A stretch of DNA of 58,961 bases. It comes from an uncultured Collinsella sp. GTDB lineage: Bacteria; Actinomycetota; Coriobacteriia; Coriobacteriales; Coriobacteriaceae. The notes beneath the pieces were generated by a model that worked only from the letters and a program-made list of their open reading frames with translations, was not told the DNA's origin and did no database searches. The stretch spans positions 1 to 58,961 of the forward strand of contig UQWQ01000001.1 in NCBI GenBank assembly GCA_900544755.1, given 5' to 3'. A program made the position numbers and the translations under genes. This document shows positions 43,797 to 51,372 of the stretch, piece after piece. Every line of letters starts with the position of its first letter. Within the stretch, counting starts at the first letter, position 1.

Positions 43797-44630
43797 ATGG
43801 CAGGCCTGTTCAACATCCTTAAGGTCACCGTCAGCGAGGACAAGATTTGCGCGCACGTGCTGGTGAACCCCGGCATGCCGCTCATGACCTCGGAGGATAT
43901 CGAGGCCACGGCGCGCGTGTACTACCTGGTGCCCGCGATTGCCAAGCACCTGTGTCTGGGTGATTCCGGTCGTGAGTTCCAGGACTGCATGGGCCAGACC
44001 GAGCTTTGCCACCTGCTGGAGCACGTGACGGTCGAGCTCATGAACGAGACCGGTCTTGCCGGCAGCATCTCGTGCGGTCGCACGCGCGTGAGCGAGCATG
44101 ACGAGCGTGTCTTTGAGGTCGAGCTTTCGTGCCCCGACGACGCGCTGGCTATCGGCGCGCTGTCGTCGGCGACCTTTATGATGGACTGGGCGTACCTGCA
44201 CGCCGACCAGCCGGCCCCCGACGTGGAAGGCACGGTCGCGGGCCTGCGCAACCTGGTGCTGGGCATGCGTGCCGAGGCCGAGGGCAAGGACCCGCACGAG
44301 GCCGTTGCCGCTGCGAACAGCGAGGACGCGGCCGAGGATGCGCCCGAGGGCGACGCTCCTGCCGACGCCGGCACTGAGCCCGTTGCCGAGGCGTCTGCTG
44401 AGCCCGTTCCCACGGAGCCCCAAGGCGTCCCGAGCTTTGACGACGAGCCGCAGATGCCAATCGATACCGAGGGCGCGGTCGTCGAGAACCACGAGGCCCC
44501 CGCGGCCGTCTTTGGCGGTGCGGCAACGGCTCCGTCCGGCTCGGCGCACGAGGGCAGCCTGCCGCTCGTCGATGGCGCCGGCGAAGACCCGGCTGCTACG
44601 GTGGCCATGCCGGCTGCGCCTCAGGAGTAG
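43797..44630 (+). CDS. Stand-alone cyanophycin synthetase N-domain-like protein
   Basis: A 277-residue protein. Residues 1-150 resemble the N-terminal domain of cyanophycin synthetase (CphA): the segment CHLLEHVTVELMNETGL...GRTR...VFEVELS parallels GHIVEHVALELQELAGM...GRTRG...VYQVVFEY in CphA as I remember it. The HxxEH arrangement is that of an inverse zinc motif. The ATP-grasp and Mur-ligase domains that make cyanophycin are absent; instead there is a ~115-residue acidic Ala/Pro/Glu tail (EDAPEGDAPADAGTEPVAEA). No polymer synthetase or cyanophycinase lies nearby. I recall a report of metallopeptidase-like activity in some CphA N domains, so a hydrolase is possible. Function is not established; the similarity was judged by eye. 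Confidence 0.55.
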   Translation: MAGLFNILKVTVSEDKICAHVLVNPGMPLMTSEDIEATARVYYLVPAIAKHLCLGDSGREFQDCMGQTELCHLLEHVTVELMNETGLAGSISCGRTRVSEHDERVFEVELSCPDDALAIGALSSATFMMDWAYLHADQPAPDVEGTVAGLRNLVLGMRAEAEGKDPHEAVAAANSEDAAEDAPEGDAPADAGTEPVAEASAEPVPTEPQGVPSFDDEPQMPIDTEGAVVENHEAPAAVFGGAATAPSGSAHEGSLPLVDGAGEDPAATVAMPAAPQE

Positions 44631-44709
44631 GCTCACTCGCTTATCACCATCATGTACCTGTGCTTTTACCGTACGCAGATGAGCGCGACGGCAAGTGTTG
44701 CGCTGCGGG

Positions 44710-44715
44710 TATAAT
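44710..44715 (+). promoter_or_regulatory. -10 box of the YtxH/PRC genes
   Basis: A consensus TATAAT, 52 bp before the YtxH start, with no convincing -35. A small hairpin (GGGCA/TGCCC, 44734-44749) lies between it and the ribosome-binding site. Confidence 0.5.
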
Positions 44716-44766
44716 GGACAGCATTCAAACGGTGGGCATCGAGGTGCCCGCAGGAGAGGAATGATC

Positions 44767-45156
44767 ATGGGAAAGACTTTCAGCTTTGTCTCCGGTGCGC
44801 TCTTTGGTGCTGCCGCCGGCGCTATCATCGGCGTTGCTCTGGCCCCGCGCTCGGGTGCCGAGACCCGCGCCATGGCCGCCGATATCGCCAACGATGCCTG
44901 GGACAACATGCGTGACACCTACGAGCACAGTGCCGAGGAGGCTCGTGCCGCGGTCAACGACTTTGGTCCGATGGTCGACGCCAAGACCGATGACCTGCGC
45001 GCCAAGGTTGACCTGGCCCGCGAGCGCATGGACCAGCTTCGCGAGCAGCTCAACGACGCCATCTCGGGCGGCAACGTGACGCCCGCTGCCGACGTCGTGG
45101 TCGAGAACGTCGCCGAGGCCGACACCGAGGCCACGGAGCCCTCGACCGAGGCATAA
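44767..45156 (+). CDS. YtxH-like membrane-associated protein
   Basis: A 129-residue protein with the YtxH domain: a Gly/Ala-rich N-terminal span (FSFVSGALFGAAAGAIIGVA) followed by LAPRSGAETR and a helical region (DDLRAKVDLARERMDQLREQ). The family is common in Gram-positive bacteria and linked to general stress, with no known activity. ATG 44767 is used because GGAGAGGA is 6 bases upstream; ATG 44761 is too close. The last base of its stop overlaps the start of the PRC-barrel gene, so the two are translated together. Confidence 0.85.
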   Translation: MGKTFSFVSGALFGAAAGAIIGVALAPRSGAETRAMAADIANDAWDNMRDTYEHSAEEARAAVNDFGPMVDAKTDDLRAKVDLARERMDQLREQLNDAISGGNVTPAADVVVENVAEADTEATEPSTEA

Positions 45157-45911
45157 TGCGCGCAGGGGATTTTGTCGGCGTCAAGGTTTACCGCAAACCC
45201 GCCGAAGACAAGCGCACCAAAAAGGACGGCACGCCGCGCAGCCCTAAAAAGCTCGGCAAGATTCACTTTCCCGTCTTTACCCCGGGCGGCACGCGCGTGG
45301 TGGGCTTTATGGTCCGCCAGTCCGATATCGCGGGTATGATCGAGCGTCCCGACCGCTTTGTGGCGCTCGATGCCATCGGCGTCTATGAGGGTGCTGTCGC
45401 GGTCGACGACGTCAAGGGCACCTACGATGCCGCCGCGGCCAAGCGCCTCGATATCAACCTGGACGATTGCATCATCTGGGTCGGCATGGACGTGCGCACG
45501 GAATCGGGCGATGTCGTGGGCTACTGCTCGGACGTTGAGTTCAAGCCGCGCTCGGGTATTGTGCAGATGTTCTACGTGACCGCCGGTGCCGCTTCGAGCG
45601 TGCTGGTGGGCGACACGCAGGTGCCGCCGACGATGCTGCGCGGCTACGAGAACGGCGCGATGATTGTCTCGGACGAGGTCAAGGCGCTCGGGTATTCGGG
45701 CGGCGCGGCCGCCAAGGCTGCCGAGGCCAGTGTCGTGGTAGGCGATAAGGTCAAGAAGGGCGCCAAGGTGCTCGATGACAAGGGATCGGTCGCCGTGGAC
45801 AAGGGCAGTCGTGCACTGGGCAAGCAGCTCGGCAAGACGCGCGGTATGTTCAAGGCCTTTAAGGACGAATATCAAAAGGCGAGCGGGGGCTCGTCAAAAG
45901 CTAGCAAATAG
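45156..45911 (+). CDS. PRC-barrel domain protein
   Basis: A 251-residue soluble protein coupled to the YtxH gene by a one-base overlap (TAATG). Two PRC-barrel-like units can be seen: GKIHFPVFTPGGTRVVGFMV (about residues 35-100) and VGMDVRTESGDVVGYCSDVE (about 108-170). The C-terminus is Ala/Lys-rich (AKAAEASVVVGDKVKKGAKV), perhaps a flexible helix. PRC barrels occur in photosynthetic reaction centres and RNA-processing proteins and serve as interaction modules. Here it may bind YtxH or RNA; this is inferred only. A hairpin follows. Confidence 0.8.
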   Translation: MRAGDFVGVKVYRKPAEDKRTKKDGTPRSPKKLGKIHFPVFTPGGTRVVGFMVRQSDIAGMIERPDRFVALDAIGVYEGAVAVDDVKGTYDAAAAKRLDINLDDCIIWVGMDVRTESGDVVGYCSDVEFKPRSGIVQMFYVTAGAASSVLVGDTQVPPTMLRGYENGAMIVSDEVKALGYSGGAAAKAAEASVVVGDKVKKGAKVLDDKGSVAVDKGSRALGKQLGKTRGMFKAFKDEYQKASGGSSKASK

Positions 45912-45932
45912 CGACGTACCAAATGATGGGAG

Positions 45933-45962
45933 GCGAGCCGGAGACATGTTGCTCCGGCTCGC
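45933..45962 (+). terminator. Terminator-like hairpin after the PRC-barrel gene
   Basis: GCGAGCCGGAG pairs perfectly with CTCCGGCTCGC around an 8-base loop, followed by TGTGTTT. The T-run is interrupted, so termination may be partial. Confidence 0.65.
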
Positions 45963-45983
45963 TGTGTTTATGGGGGAGGGCAC

Positions 45984-47390
45984 ATGCGCCAAAACGGATC
46001 TAACTTAAACGGGCGCTCGGGTGCGCGTCCGACGGCGCGCCGCGACCTGGGGCAACTGCCCAGCGGTCAGCGTCGACGTCGCCGTAAACCCGGCGCGATG
46101 TACCTCAACCATAGCCGTGGGTTTAGCGATCGCAGCGCGCGCATCGGCAACGGGCGCTCGCCGCGCCGACCGTCCCGTCTGCCCTATGCGCTTATCGCCG
46201 TGGGTTGCGCGCTCGTGCTGTTTATCGCTGCCGTCGTGGGCTACGTCAACCGCAGCGTGGACGTGGAACTCAACGGGCAAAAGACCGCGGTGCGCGTGGG
46301 TTCTACGTTGCAGAATCTTATCGACGATCAAAGCCTGACCGAAACGTATGACGCCGGCGATCTGCTGGCCGTCGACGACAGCGTGCTTAAGCGCCATGGC
46401 GGCGAAAAGCTGTCGGTGAAGATCGACGGCAAGCGCGTGAAGCAAGGCAAATGGGGTAGCCGCGAACTTGAGGGCGGCGAGAAGGTGACGGTCAAGGATG
46501 GCCGTAACACCTACGAAAAGCACGAGGTCCAGGCCACGACTATCGAGCCAAAGCTCAAGGTCGAGGGCACGGGCGCTATTGAGTATGTCAAAACTTGGGG
46601 CGTTCAGGGCCGCTCCGAGATATGGGTCGGCGAGCAGTCGGGCAAGACGCAGGACCGCGGCGAGGTCGTGCCCGCCACCGACTGCGTAGTCGAGTGCGCA
46701 AGCGTAGCGCCCAAGGGCAACGAAAAGTACGTGGCCCTGACATTTGACGAGGGTCCGAGCGGCGCGACCAAGCAGATTTTGCAGGTGCTCAAGGAAAAGG
46801 GCGTCACGGCGACGTTCTTCCTTTCGGGCGATGCCGCAGAAGCCTCGCCCGCTACTGCCAAAGCGATTGTCGATGCCGGGTGCGAGATCGGCTCCAACAG
46901 CTACAGCGATGATTCGCTCAAGGGCGAGGATCGCGAGACGGTGCGCAAGCAGATCACGAAGGGCACCGAGGCGATTAAGTCGGCGACCGGTGTCGAGACG
47001 ATGTTGCTGCGTGACCCCTACGCCGCGTTTGACGAGCAAAACTGGATCGATTCGATGGACCTGGTGTCCGCCGTGGTTTCGTGGAATATCGATTCGGGCG
47101 ACTGGCTGCTCAACGGCGCTGACGAGCAAGTATCGACCGTGCTCGACTCGGTGACGCCGGGCAATATTGTGCTGCTCACCGATAGCGATGAGTGCGCCGA
47201 GCAGACGCTCGAGGCGCTGCCGCAGATTATCGATGGCCTTGTCGCCGACGGCTACAAGATCGTGACGCTCAGCGACCTGGTCAAGACGGACACGGCATTG
47301 AGCAAAAAACTCACCTCGCTCACCAAGGTGTCCATGCCCAAAAACGCCGTGTTTCCCCAACTCCCCGAGGACGACGACACCGCAGAGTAG
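45984..47390 (+). CDS. Membrane-anchored NodB-fold protein with degenerate metal site
   Basis: A 468-residue protein: a basic cytoplasmic N-terminus, one span (ALIAVGCALVLFIAAVVGYV), G5/DUF348-like surface region (VDVELNGQKTAVRVGSTLQN; residues about 90-190) and a polysaccharide-deacetylase fold (about 245-445). All five catalytic motifs are altered: motif 1 is TFDEGP (usual TFDDGP), motif 2 is GSNSYSDDS where H-x-x-x-H is expected (His replaced by Asn and Asp), motif 3 is RDPYA, motif 4 DSGDW is kept, and motif 5 LLTDSD lacks the His. The zinc site is therefore probably absent and the protein may bind glycan or act as a scaffold. The reading frame is intact with no sign of decay. Confidence 0.85.
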   Translation: MRQNGSNLNGRSGARPTARRDLGQLPSGQRRRRRKPGAMYLNHSRGFSDRSARIGNGRSPRRPSRLPYALIAVGCALVLFIAAVVGYVNRSVDVELNGQKTAVRVGSTLQNLIDDQSLTETYDAGDLLAVDDSVLKRHGGEKLSVKIDGKRVKQGKWGSRELEGGEKVTVKDGRNTYEKHEVQATTIEPKLKVEGTGAIEYVKTWGVQGRSEIWVGEQSGKTQDRGEVVPATDCVVECASVAPKGNEKYVALTFDEGPSGATKQILQVLKEKGVTATFFLSGDAAEASPATAKAIVDAGCEIGSNSYSDDSLKGEDRETVRKQITKGTEAIKSATGVETMLLRDPYAAFDEQNWIDSMDLVSAVVSWNIDSGDWLLNGADEQVSTVLDSVTPGNIVLLTDSDECAEQTLEALPQIIDGLVADGYKIVTLSDLVKTDTALSKKLTSLTKVSMPKNAVFPQLPEDDDTAE

Positions 47391-47396
47391 CCATGT

Positions 47397-47412
47397 AAGA
47401 ACGTCCCCAATG
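47397..47412 (-). repeat. Inverted fragment of the CATTGGGGAC repeat
   Basis: TAAGAACGTCCCCAATGA is the inverse of the start of the 35158 and 38797 blocks (TCATTGGGGACGTTCTTA), here as a short fragment 6 bp after the deacetylase-like gene. Confidence 0.65.
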
Positions 47413-47490
47413 ACTATGTCACGGATACGTCAGTGTTTGGTATGCCTGCAATGTGCAGCGCATAAATTCGGTGCCGCAGCGCGATGCTGA

Positions 47491-47712
47491 TGCTATAGTT
47501 ACTGCGGTTAATGAGGGTCAAGAGAAAGGTTACAGGTGAAATCCAAACCTCGACCATACAGTCGATGACCCCATGCAGGTGCTTTCTGCGCGTGCACGGG
47601 GTGTGAGCGCCGAGCGGCGTGCCGCCCGCGCATGCGTATACATGTCTAAAAGTCCACGGATTGCGTGCCGGCATGGTCACGCGGTCCGCAGGAATAATGA
47701 TGGGGAGCACCA
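47491..47712 (+). promoter_or_regulatory. Extended -10 promoter and structured leader of the metal-transport genes
   Basis: TGCTATAGT (47491-47499) is a good extended -10. The ~205-base leader folds in part as a three-way junction: GGGTCA (47515-47520) with TGACCC (47566-47571); AGGTT (47527-47531) with AACCT (47546-47550); CGAC (47551-47554) with GTCG (47561-47564). A GC-rich second half with further stems precedes the ribosome-binding site. A metal-responsive riboswitch is possible given the genes behind it, but no M-box, NiCo or yybP-ykoY signature was recognised. Confidence 0.4.
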
Positions 47713-49557
47713 TTGAATTATCTGAGTGAGATGCTCAAATTGCCGGTCTTGGACGTCGATGGCGAAAAGCTCGGCGTTGTGAACGATTTTGGCATTGCAA
47801 CCGGCGAAGTTTTTCCGCACGTGACGTCGCTCGCGTTCCGTGGTCCCGGCAAGACGCCGTTTATGATCAGCTGGCGCAAATGGGTCGACCGTATCGACGA
47901 GACGGGCGTGCACCTTAAGTCGCCGGCCACCGAAATCCGTTTTTCGTACCTGCAGCCGACCGAGCTGTTGCTGGCTCGCGACGTGCTCAATAAGCAGATT
48001 GTCGACACGCAGGGCATGAAGGTCGTGCGCGTCAACGACATCAAGTTCTCCATGTCGGGCGAAAATCAGCTGCGCCTGCTGGGTGCCGAGGTCGGTGCCC
48101 GCGGTCTGCTGCGCGCGATCAGCCCCGCGCTCGAGCACGTCGTCGAGGGCTTTATGAAGCACCTGGGCAAGCCGCTCAGCGAGGACATTATCGCCTGGTC
48201 TTACATGGACCTGCTCGATCGCTCGACTAAGAACATCCAGCTCTCGGTGTCGCACAAGACGCTTGGCGAGCTGCATCCTGCCGACATCGCTGACATCATC
48301 GAGCAGCTCGACCCGCGCCTGCGCGCGCAGGTGTTCGCGCAGCTCGATACGGCACAGGCCGCCGAGGCCATCTCGGAGTTCGATGACGACGAGCTCATGA
48401 CCGAGATGCTCGAGGGCCTGTCCGATACCGACGCATCGTCGATGCTGGCCATGATGGACCCGGACGATGCTGCCGACCTGATCGACGAGCTCGATTATGA
48501 GAAGGCCGAGAAGCTCCTGCGCCTGATGGGCGTCAAGGAGGAGAAGGCGATTCGTAATCTGCTGGGCTACGAGGACAACACCGCCGGCCGCATCATGACC
48601 TCGGAGTTTGTCTCGCTGCCCGCCACGGCGACGGTCGGCGATGCCATCGAGGCGATTCGCAAACTCGACGAGGACTTTGAGAGCGTCTATTACGTCTATA
48701 CCGAGGATCCGAGCGGCATGCTGACGGGCGTGCTTTCGCTGCGCACGCTGATCGTGGCCGACCGCGACGCCACGCTGGGCCAGCTCGCCTATCGCGATCT
48801 GGTCTACGTGTCGCCCGACGAGGACCAGGAAGACGTGACGGACGAGATGACCAAGTACGACCTGGTTGCCATCCCTGTCTGCGACGAGAACCGTCATATC
48901 CTGGGTATCGTGACCTTCGACGACGCCATGGACGTAATCGCCGAGGAGCATCAGGAGGACCTGCAGATCGCCGGTGTCGGCTCGGGCGATAGCGCGTCGG
49001 ACGACTCGACGAACGTGCTCAGCTGGTTCGTGCATCGTCAGTACTGGGTCGTCGTGTGGGGCATCGCCTCGTGCATTATGGCGACGGTGCTGGGGACGGC
49101 GCTGGGCTCCGCGCATCTGGTGGTGTTCCCCATGTGCGCCATGCCGCTCGTGCTGCTGGCTGCCTCGCGCATGGTGTCGTTCGTCAAGAACTACTTCCTC
49201 GAGTACGACGGTCACGACGACGAGCCCAAACCGTACCTGGGATTCTTCTTCCAGAGCACGGGCATGGGCCTGATCCTTTCGCTTGTTACTTACCTGTGCG
49301 CGCAGCTGGTGCGCACCGCCGCGTTCCCCGATGCCTCTATGTTTGAGGAGCAGCTCTTTACCGGCTGCTTTAACATTGCCGCCATCATCTGCCTGGTGGG
49401 CAACATGAGCGCCGTGATTTACCTGATGGTGCTGTTCTGGCGCGACGAGCACGACCTTAACACGTCGGGTACCGCCATGAACGTTATCGCCGTCATGATC
49501 TCGTGTGTGGCGTACTGCATCGCCGCGGTGCTGCTCACCATGTCGGTCATGGGATAG
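47713..49557 (+). CDS. PRC-barrel/MgtE_N/CBS membrane protein (magnesium-related)
   Basis: A 614-residue protein. Residues 1-90 look like a PRC barrel (VLDVDGEKLGVVNDFGIATG). About 180-290 is an MgtE_N helical domain (LHPADIADIIEQLDPRLRAQ; MMDPDDAADLIDELDYEKAE), about 300-420 a CBS pair (GRIMTSEFVSLPATATVGDA; VTDEMTKYDLVAIPVCDENR), both rich in Asp/Glu as in magnesium-sensing MgtE. Five spans follow (456-614), the MgtE number, but the MgtE pore signature GGNxGxQ is not visible. It could be a divergent channel or a sensor partner for the NRAMP-like transporter that follows 9 bp later. TTG 47713 is the start, six bases after GGGGAG. Confidence 0.85.
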   Translation: MNYLSEMLKLPVLDVDGEKLGVVNDFGIATGEVFPHVTSLAFRGPGKTPFMISWRKWVDRIDETGVHLKSPATEIRFSYLQPTELLLARDVLNKQIVDTQGMKVVRVNDIKFSMSGENQLRLLGAEVGARGLLRAISPALEHVVEGFMKHLGKPLSEDIIAWSYMDLLDRSTKNIQLSVSHKTLGELHPADIADIIEQLDPRLRAQVFAQLDTAQAAEAISEFDDDELMTEMLEGLSDTDASSMLAMMDPDDAADLIDELDYEKAEKLLRLMGVKEEKAIRNLLGYEDNTAGRIMTSEFVSLPATATVGDAIEAIRKLDEDFESVYYVYTEDPSGMLTGVLSLRTLIVADRDATLGQLAYRDLVYVSPDEDQEDVTDEMTKYDLVAIPVCDENRHILGIVTFDDAMDVIAEEHQEDLQIAGVGSGDSASDDSTNVLSWFVHRQYWVVVWGIASCIMATVLGTALGSAHLVVFPMCAMPLVLLAASRMVSFVKNYFLEYDGHDDEPKPYLGFFFQSTGMGLILSLVTYLCAQLVRTAAFPDASMFEEQLFTGCFNIAAIICLVGNMSAVIYLMVLFWRDEHDLNTSGTAMNVIAVMISCVAYCIAAVLLTMSVMG

Positions 49558-49565
49558 GTGGTCGC

Positions 49566-50828
49566 GTGCAAAACACGAAGCAAAAGGCGAGCACCAAGCA
49601 AAAGCTGACCATCGCCGCCATCTTTGGCGCCATGGGCCCCGGTCTGTTGGCGGCGCTTTCGGGTAATGACGCCGGCGGCATCGCCACGTATTCCAGCGCG
49701 GGCGCCAGCTATGGTTACAAGATGCTCTGGATGCTTCCCGTCATGACCGTGCTGCTCATCGTGACGCAGGAGACCGCGGCGCGCTGCGGATGCGTCACGG
49801 GTAAGGGCCTGGCATCGCTCATTCGCGAGCGCTTTGGCGTGCGCAAGAGCGTGCTGGCCATGGCGGCGCTGTTGATCGCCAACACGGCCGTGACCATTTC
49901 GGAGTTTGCGGGTATCGCGAGCGGACTTGCCCTGTTTGGCGTGCCGGCGAGCATTTCGGTGCCGCTCGTGGCGCTGCTGGTGTGGATGCTTACCATGTCG
50001 GGCAGTTTCCAGCGCATCGAGAAGATTTTGCTGCTGGTAAGCTGCGTGTTCGTGACCTACATCGTCGCCGCGTTTATGGCCGGCCCCAACTGGGGCGAGG
50101 TCGCGGTCGACTTGGTCGTCCCCAATATTCAAAACGACCCCAGCTACGTGTCGCTCGTGGTCGCAACGATCGGTACCACCATCGCACCGTGGATGATCTT
50201 CTTGGCTCAGAACAACGTGGTCGATAAGAATGCGGGCGAGGACGACATCGTGCTGCAGCGTATTGATACCGTGAGCGGTTCGATTGCTGCTGATATCATT
50301 GCGGGCTTCATTATCATCACGACCGGTACGGTGCTGTTCCCGGCGGGTATTCAGATTAGCGATGCCGCCGATGCCGCCCGCGCGCTGGAGCCCATCGCGG
50401 GCCAGTGGTCCACGGTGTTGTTTGCCTCGGGCCTGGTCGCAGCGAGCTTTTTGGCTGCCTGCGTGCTGCCGGGCGTTACGTCGAGTGCCATCTGCGAGGC
50501 ATTTGGTTGGGAACGAGGCGCCGATCGCAGCTGGGACGAGGCCCCGGTCTATCGCGGCATCATTACGGCCATCATCGGCATTTCTGCCGTGTTGGTGCTC
50601 ATGCCCGGCGTCGATTTGTTCCAGATTATGATGACCTCGCAGGTCATCAACGGCGTGCTGCTGCCCGTAGTTTTGGTATTCCAGGTGGTTATCGCGGCGG
50701 ATCGCCACATTATGGGGGCCAACCGCAACGGTCGCGTGTGGAACGTGCTCACGTGGGCGACTATCGGCGTGATTACGGTGCTGACGGTCGTCATGTTTGT
50801 GCTGCAAGCGATGGGCTACAGCGCGTAG
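49566..50828 (+). CDS. NRAMP-family transporter, probable magnesium-type (NRMT) branch
   Basis: A 420-residue, 11-span SLC11/NRAMP protein. In canonical MntH/NRAMP the first span has DPGN and the sixth MPHN, which coordinate Mn/Fe. Here the first is GNDAGG and the sixth is APWMIFLAQN, so the metal-site Asn and Met are replaced. This pattern matches the NRAMP-related magnesium transporters described from Eggerthella lenta, another coriobacterium. The start is GTG 49566 with AGGTGG upstream. Position directly behind the MgtE_N/CBS protein supports a magnesium role. A terminator follows. Confidence 0.85.
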   Translation: MQNTKQKASTKQKLTIAAIFGAMGPGLLAALSGNDAGGIATYSSAGASYGYKMLWMLPVMTVLLIVTQETAARCGCVTGKGLASLIRERFGVRKSVLAMAALLIANTAVTISEFAGIASGLALFGVPASISVPLVALLVWMLTMSGSFQRIEKILLLVSCVFVTYIVAAFMAGPNWGEVAVDLVVPNIQNDPSYVSLVVATIGTTIAPWMIFLAQNNVVDKNAGEDDIVLQRIDTVSGSIAADIIAGFIIITTGTVLFPAGIQISDAADAARALEPIAGQWSTVLFASGLVAASFLAACVLPGVTSSAICEAFGWERGADRSWDEAPVYRGIITAIIGISAVLVLMPGVDLFQIMMTSQVINGVLLPVVLVFQVVIAADRHIMGANRNGRVWNVLTWATIGVITVLTVVMFVLQAMGYSA

Positions 50829-50850
50829 CGCCTCTTTTGGGTTTCGAGCG

Positions 50851-50881
50851 GGCCGCGGCCATGGGCTGCGGCCTCTTTTTT
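50851..50881 (+). terminator. Terminator of the metal-transport genes
   Basis: GGCCGCGGCC (50851-50860) pairs with GGCTGCGGCC (50864-50873, one G-T wobble) across ATG, followed by TC and seven T. Confidence 0.9.
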
Positions 50882-50912
50882 GCCCGCTACAGGGGGTCAG
50901 TTATATAACGAT

Positions 50913-51138
50913 GGGCAAAAAATGCCAAATATGAGTACTGTTGCTAGACTGATGACATTTACGGCCAAGAAGATAATGAACATAACCTATAGTATGTTCA
51001 TTAAAATTGGCTCCAATACACCTTAAACAAGTCAGGTTGGCTGCTTTAGGGGGTTGTAGGGGTTGCTCGGACGTCATTTTGGGTGGTTTTGCCTGCTACT
51101 AAAATGGTAACAGTACTCATATTTGCCCTTTTTTGCCC
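50913..51138. mobile_element. MITE-like element, 226 bp with 30-bp terminal inverted repeats
   Basis: Ends 50913-50942 and 51109-51138 are inverted copies with three mismatches (GGGCAAAAAATGCC... and ...AACAGTACTCATATTTG). The interior is more A/T-rich than its surroundings and has a 10-bp perfect hairpin (AATGAACATA/TATGTTCATT). It contains no gene. The rest of 50882-51372 holds only the hairpin at 51312-51349. Confidence 0.65.
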
Positions 51139-51311
51139 ACAGACCTTTGAGGTTGCGGCGAAAAGGGCTTGTTTTGATTGTTTGGGGCAGGCGCGAGGCG
51201 CGGAAACGATGCCTGGAGCGGCGGAGCGGCTTGAAATTCATCTCTAGAGGTCTTCATTGGCTGCGCCAGAAGTGCCTCAAGGTGCCGGTGCAAAAGGAGC
51301 GTCCCTAACTG

Positions 51312-51349
51312 CCGCAGGGGGCGTCGGCCACGGCCGACGCCCCCTGCGG
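51312..51349 (-). terminator. 18-bp perfect hairpin after the acyltransferase gene
   Basis: CCGCAGGGGGCGTCGGCC pairs perfectly with GGCCGACGCCCCCTGCGG around a two-base centre, 23 bp beyond the acyltransferase stop. No T-run on either strand, like the hairpin after echF. Confidence 0.6.
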
Positions 51350-51372
51350 GTGGAAGCAGATTTGGCCGCGTG

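Noticed and set aside
47491..47712. M-box (ykoK) magnesium riboswitch.
   Set aside because: The conserved GGTGAGGCTCC-type core and its distal partner segments are not visible.
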